A DNA stretch of 60,641 nucleotides from Firmicutes bacterium HGW-Firmicutes-11 (GTDB taxonomy: Bacteria > Bacillota > Clostridia > Peptostreptococcales > Anaerovoracaceae), in assembly GCA_002840285.1 (NCBI GenBank), contig PHAE01000011.1:1-60641 (forward strand), written 5' to 3'. Shown piece by piece: positions 60,544-60,641 of this stretch. The position numbers were made by a program, and so were the translations under genes. The notes beneath the pieces are model-generated. The model saw only the letters and a list, made by a program, of their open reading frames with translations, had not been told where the DNA came from and did no database searches. How positions within the stretch are numbered: position 1 is the first letter of the stretch; each line of letters starts with the position of its first letter.

Positions 60544-60641
60544 TTATTCCATGACCTTGGCAACGACGCCGGATCCTACGGTGCGGCCGCCTTCGCGGAT
60601 CGCAAACCGGAGTCCTTCTTCAATGGCGATCGGTGTGATCA
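60544..60641 (-). CDS. tuf: Elongation factor Tu, C-terminal end (cut by window edge)
   Basis: Last 32 codons of a gene that continues beyond the window. The translation, [18 protein letters not shown] followed by [13 protein letters not shown], is the highly conserved domain III end of EF-Tu. Position upstream of rpsJ fits the normal str-S10 gene order, apart from the phosphate transport pair in between. Confidence 0.96.
   Translation of the reverse strand, partial: ITPIAIEEGLRFAIREGGRTVGSGVVAKVME

Overview
The window reads as chromosomal DNA of an anaerobic, spore-former-type Firmicute of class Clostridia (roughly mid GC). The grounds are class III anaerobic ribonucleotide reductase (nrdD/nrdG) with NrdR-like operators, AddA-type recombination, a zinc-binding adenylate kinase, zinc-type S14 and S4, group II ECF transporter genes, and strong AGGAGG ribosome sites with TTG/GTG starts tolerated. 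The species cannot be named from the sequence alone.

Layout. 1-7.2 kb: nhaC antiporter, addA (without addB beside it) and divergent gpmI. 7.2-12 kb: an operon of FAD oxidoreductase, corrinoid adenosyltransferase and an anchored alpha/beta hydrolase, then a membrane metallophosphoesterase, a DUF308 protein and a small UspA-like protein. 12-19 kb: dnaE and the nrdD-nrdG-trmB operon behind paired NrdR-like boxes. 19-25 kb: L,D-transpeptidase, queT (possibly leaderless), a UspA protein, a nested inverted-repeat element, and a lipoprotein-ecfA1-ecfA2-ecfT operon. 25-35 kb is the accessory, regulation-rich part: a secreted DUF2680 protein divergent from a NarL-type two-component pair, an IS66 transposase relic, a 1231-residue repeat-built surface protein, a degenerate receiver-like protein and a second NarL-type pair with a 7TM sensor. 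35-42 kb: an ABC exporter operon with an alpha/beta hydrolase and a membrane-anchored serine beta-lactamase-like protein, an ASCH-like protein, and a GntR(YtrA)-ABC operon with a long perfect operator. 42.0-42.6 kb is an odd non-coding stretch bounded by inverted repeats, holding a possible 27-residue hydrophobic peptide whose ribosome site lies in a hairpin.

42.6-58.2 kb, all minus strand: tRNA-Pro(CGG), then the S10-spc-alpha ribosomal superoperon from rpsJ (58.2 kb) to rplQ (42.8 kb), with secY, adk, map, infA, rpmJ and rpoA inside in the usual Firmicute order. 58.2-60.6 kb: a long rpsJ leader with an attenuator-like hairpin, then a DUF47-PiT phosphate transporter pair between rpsJ and the 3' end of tuf, which runs off the window edge.

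The housekeeping genes cover translation, protein secretion, replication, dNTP supply and glycolysis. Most of the unusual content is in 20.8-42.6 kb. I saw no CRISPR array, no intact transposase, no prophage and no rRNA. No wholly new multi-gene system is proven. The best leads are the sensor-regulator-pseudoreceiver-surface protein locus (28.0-34.9 kb), the hairpin-gated small ORF element (42.1-42.5 kb) and several leader or operator structures.
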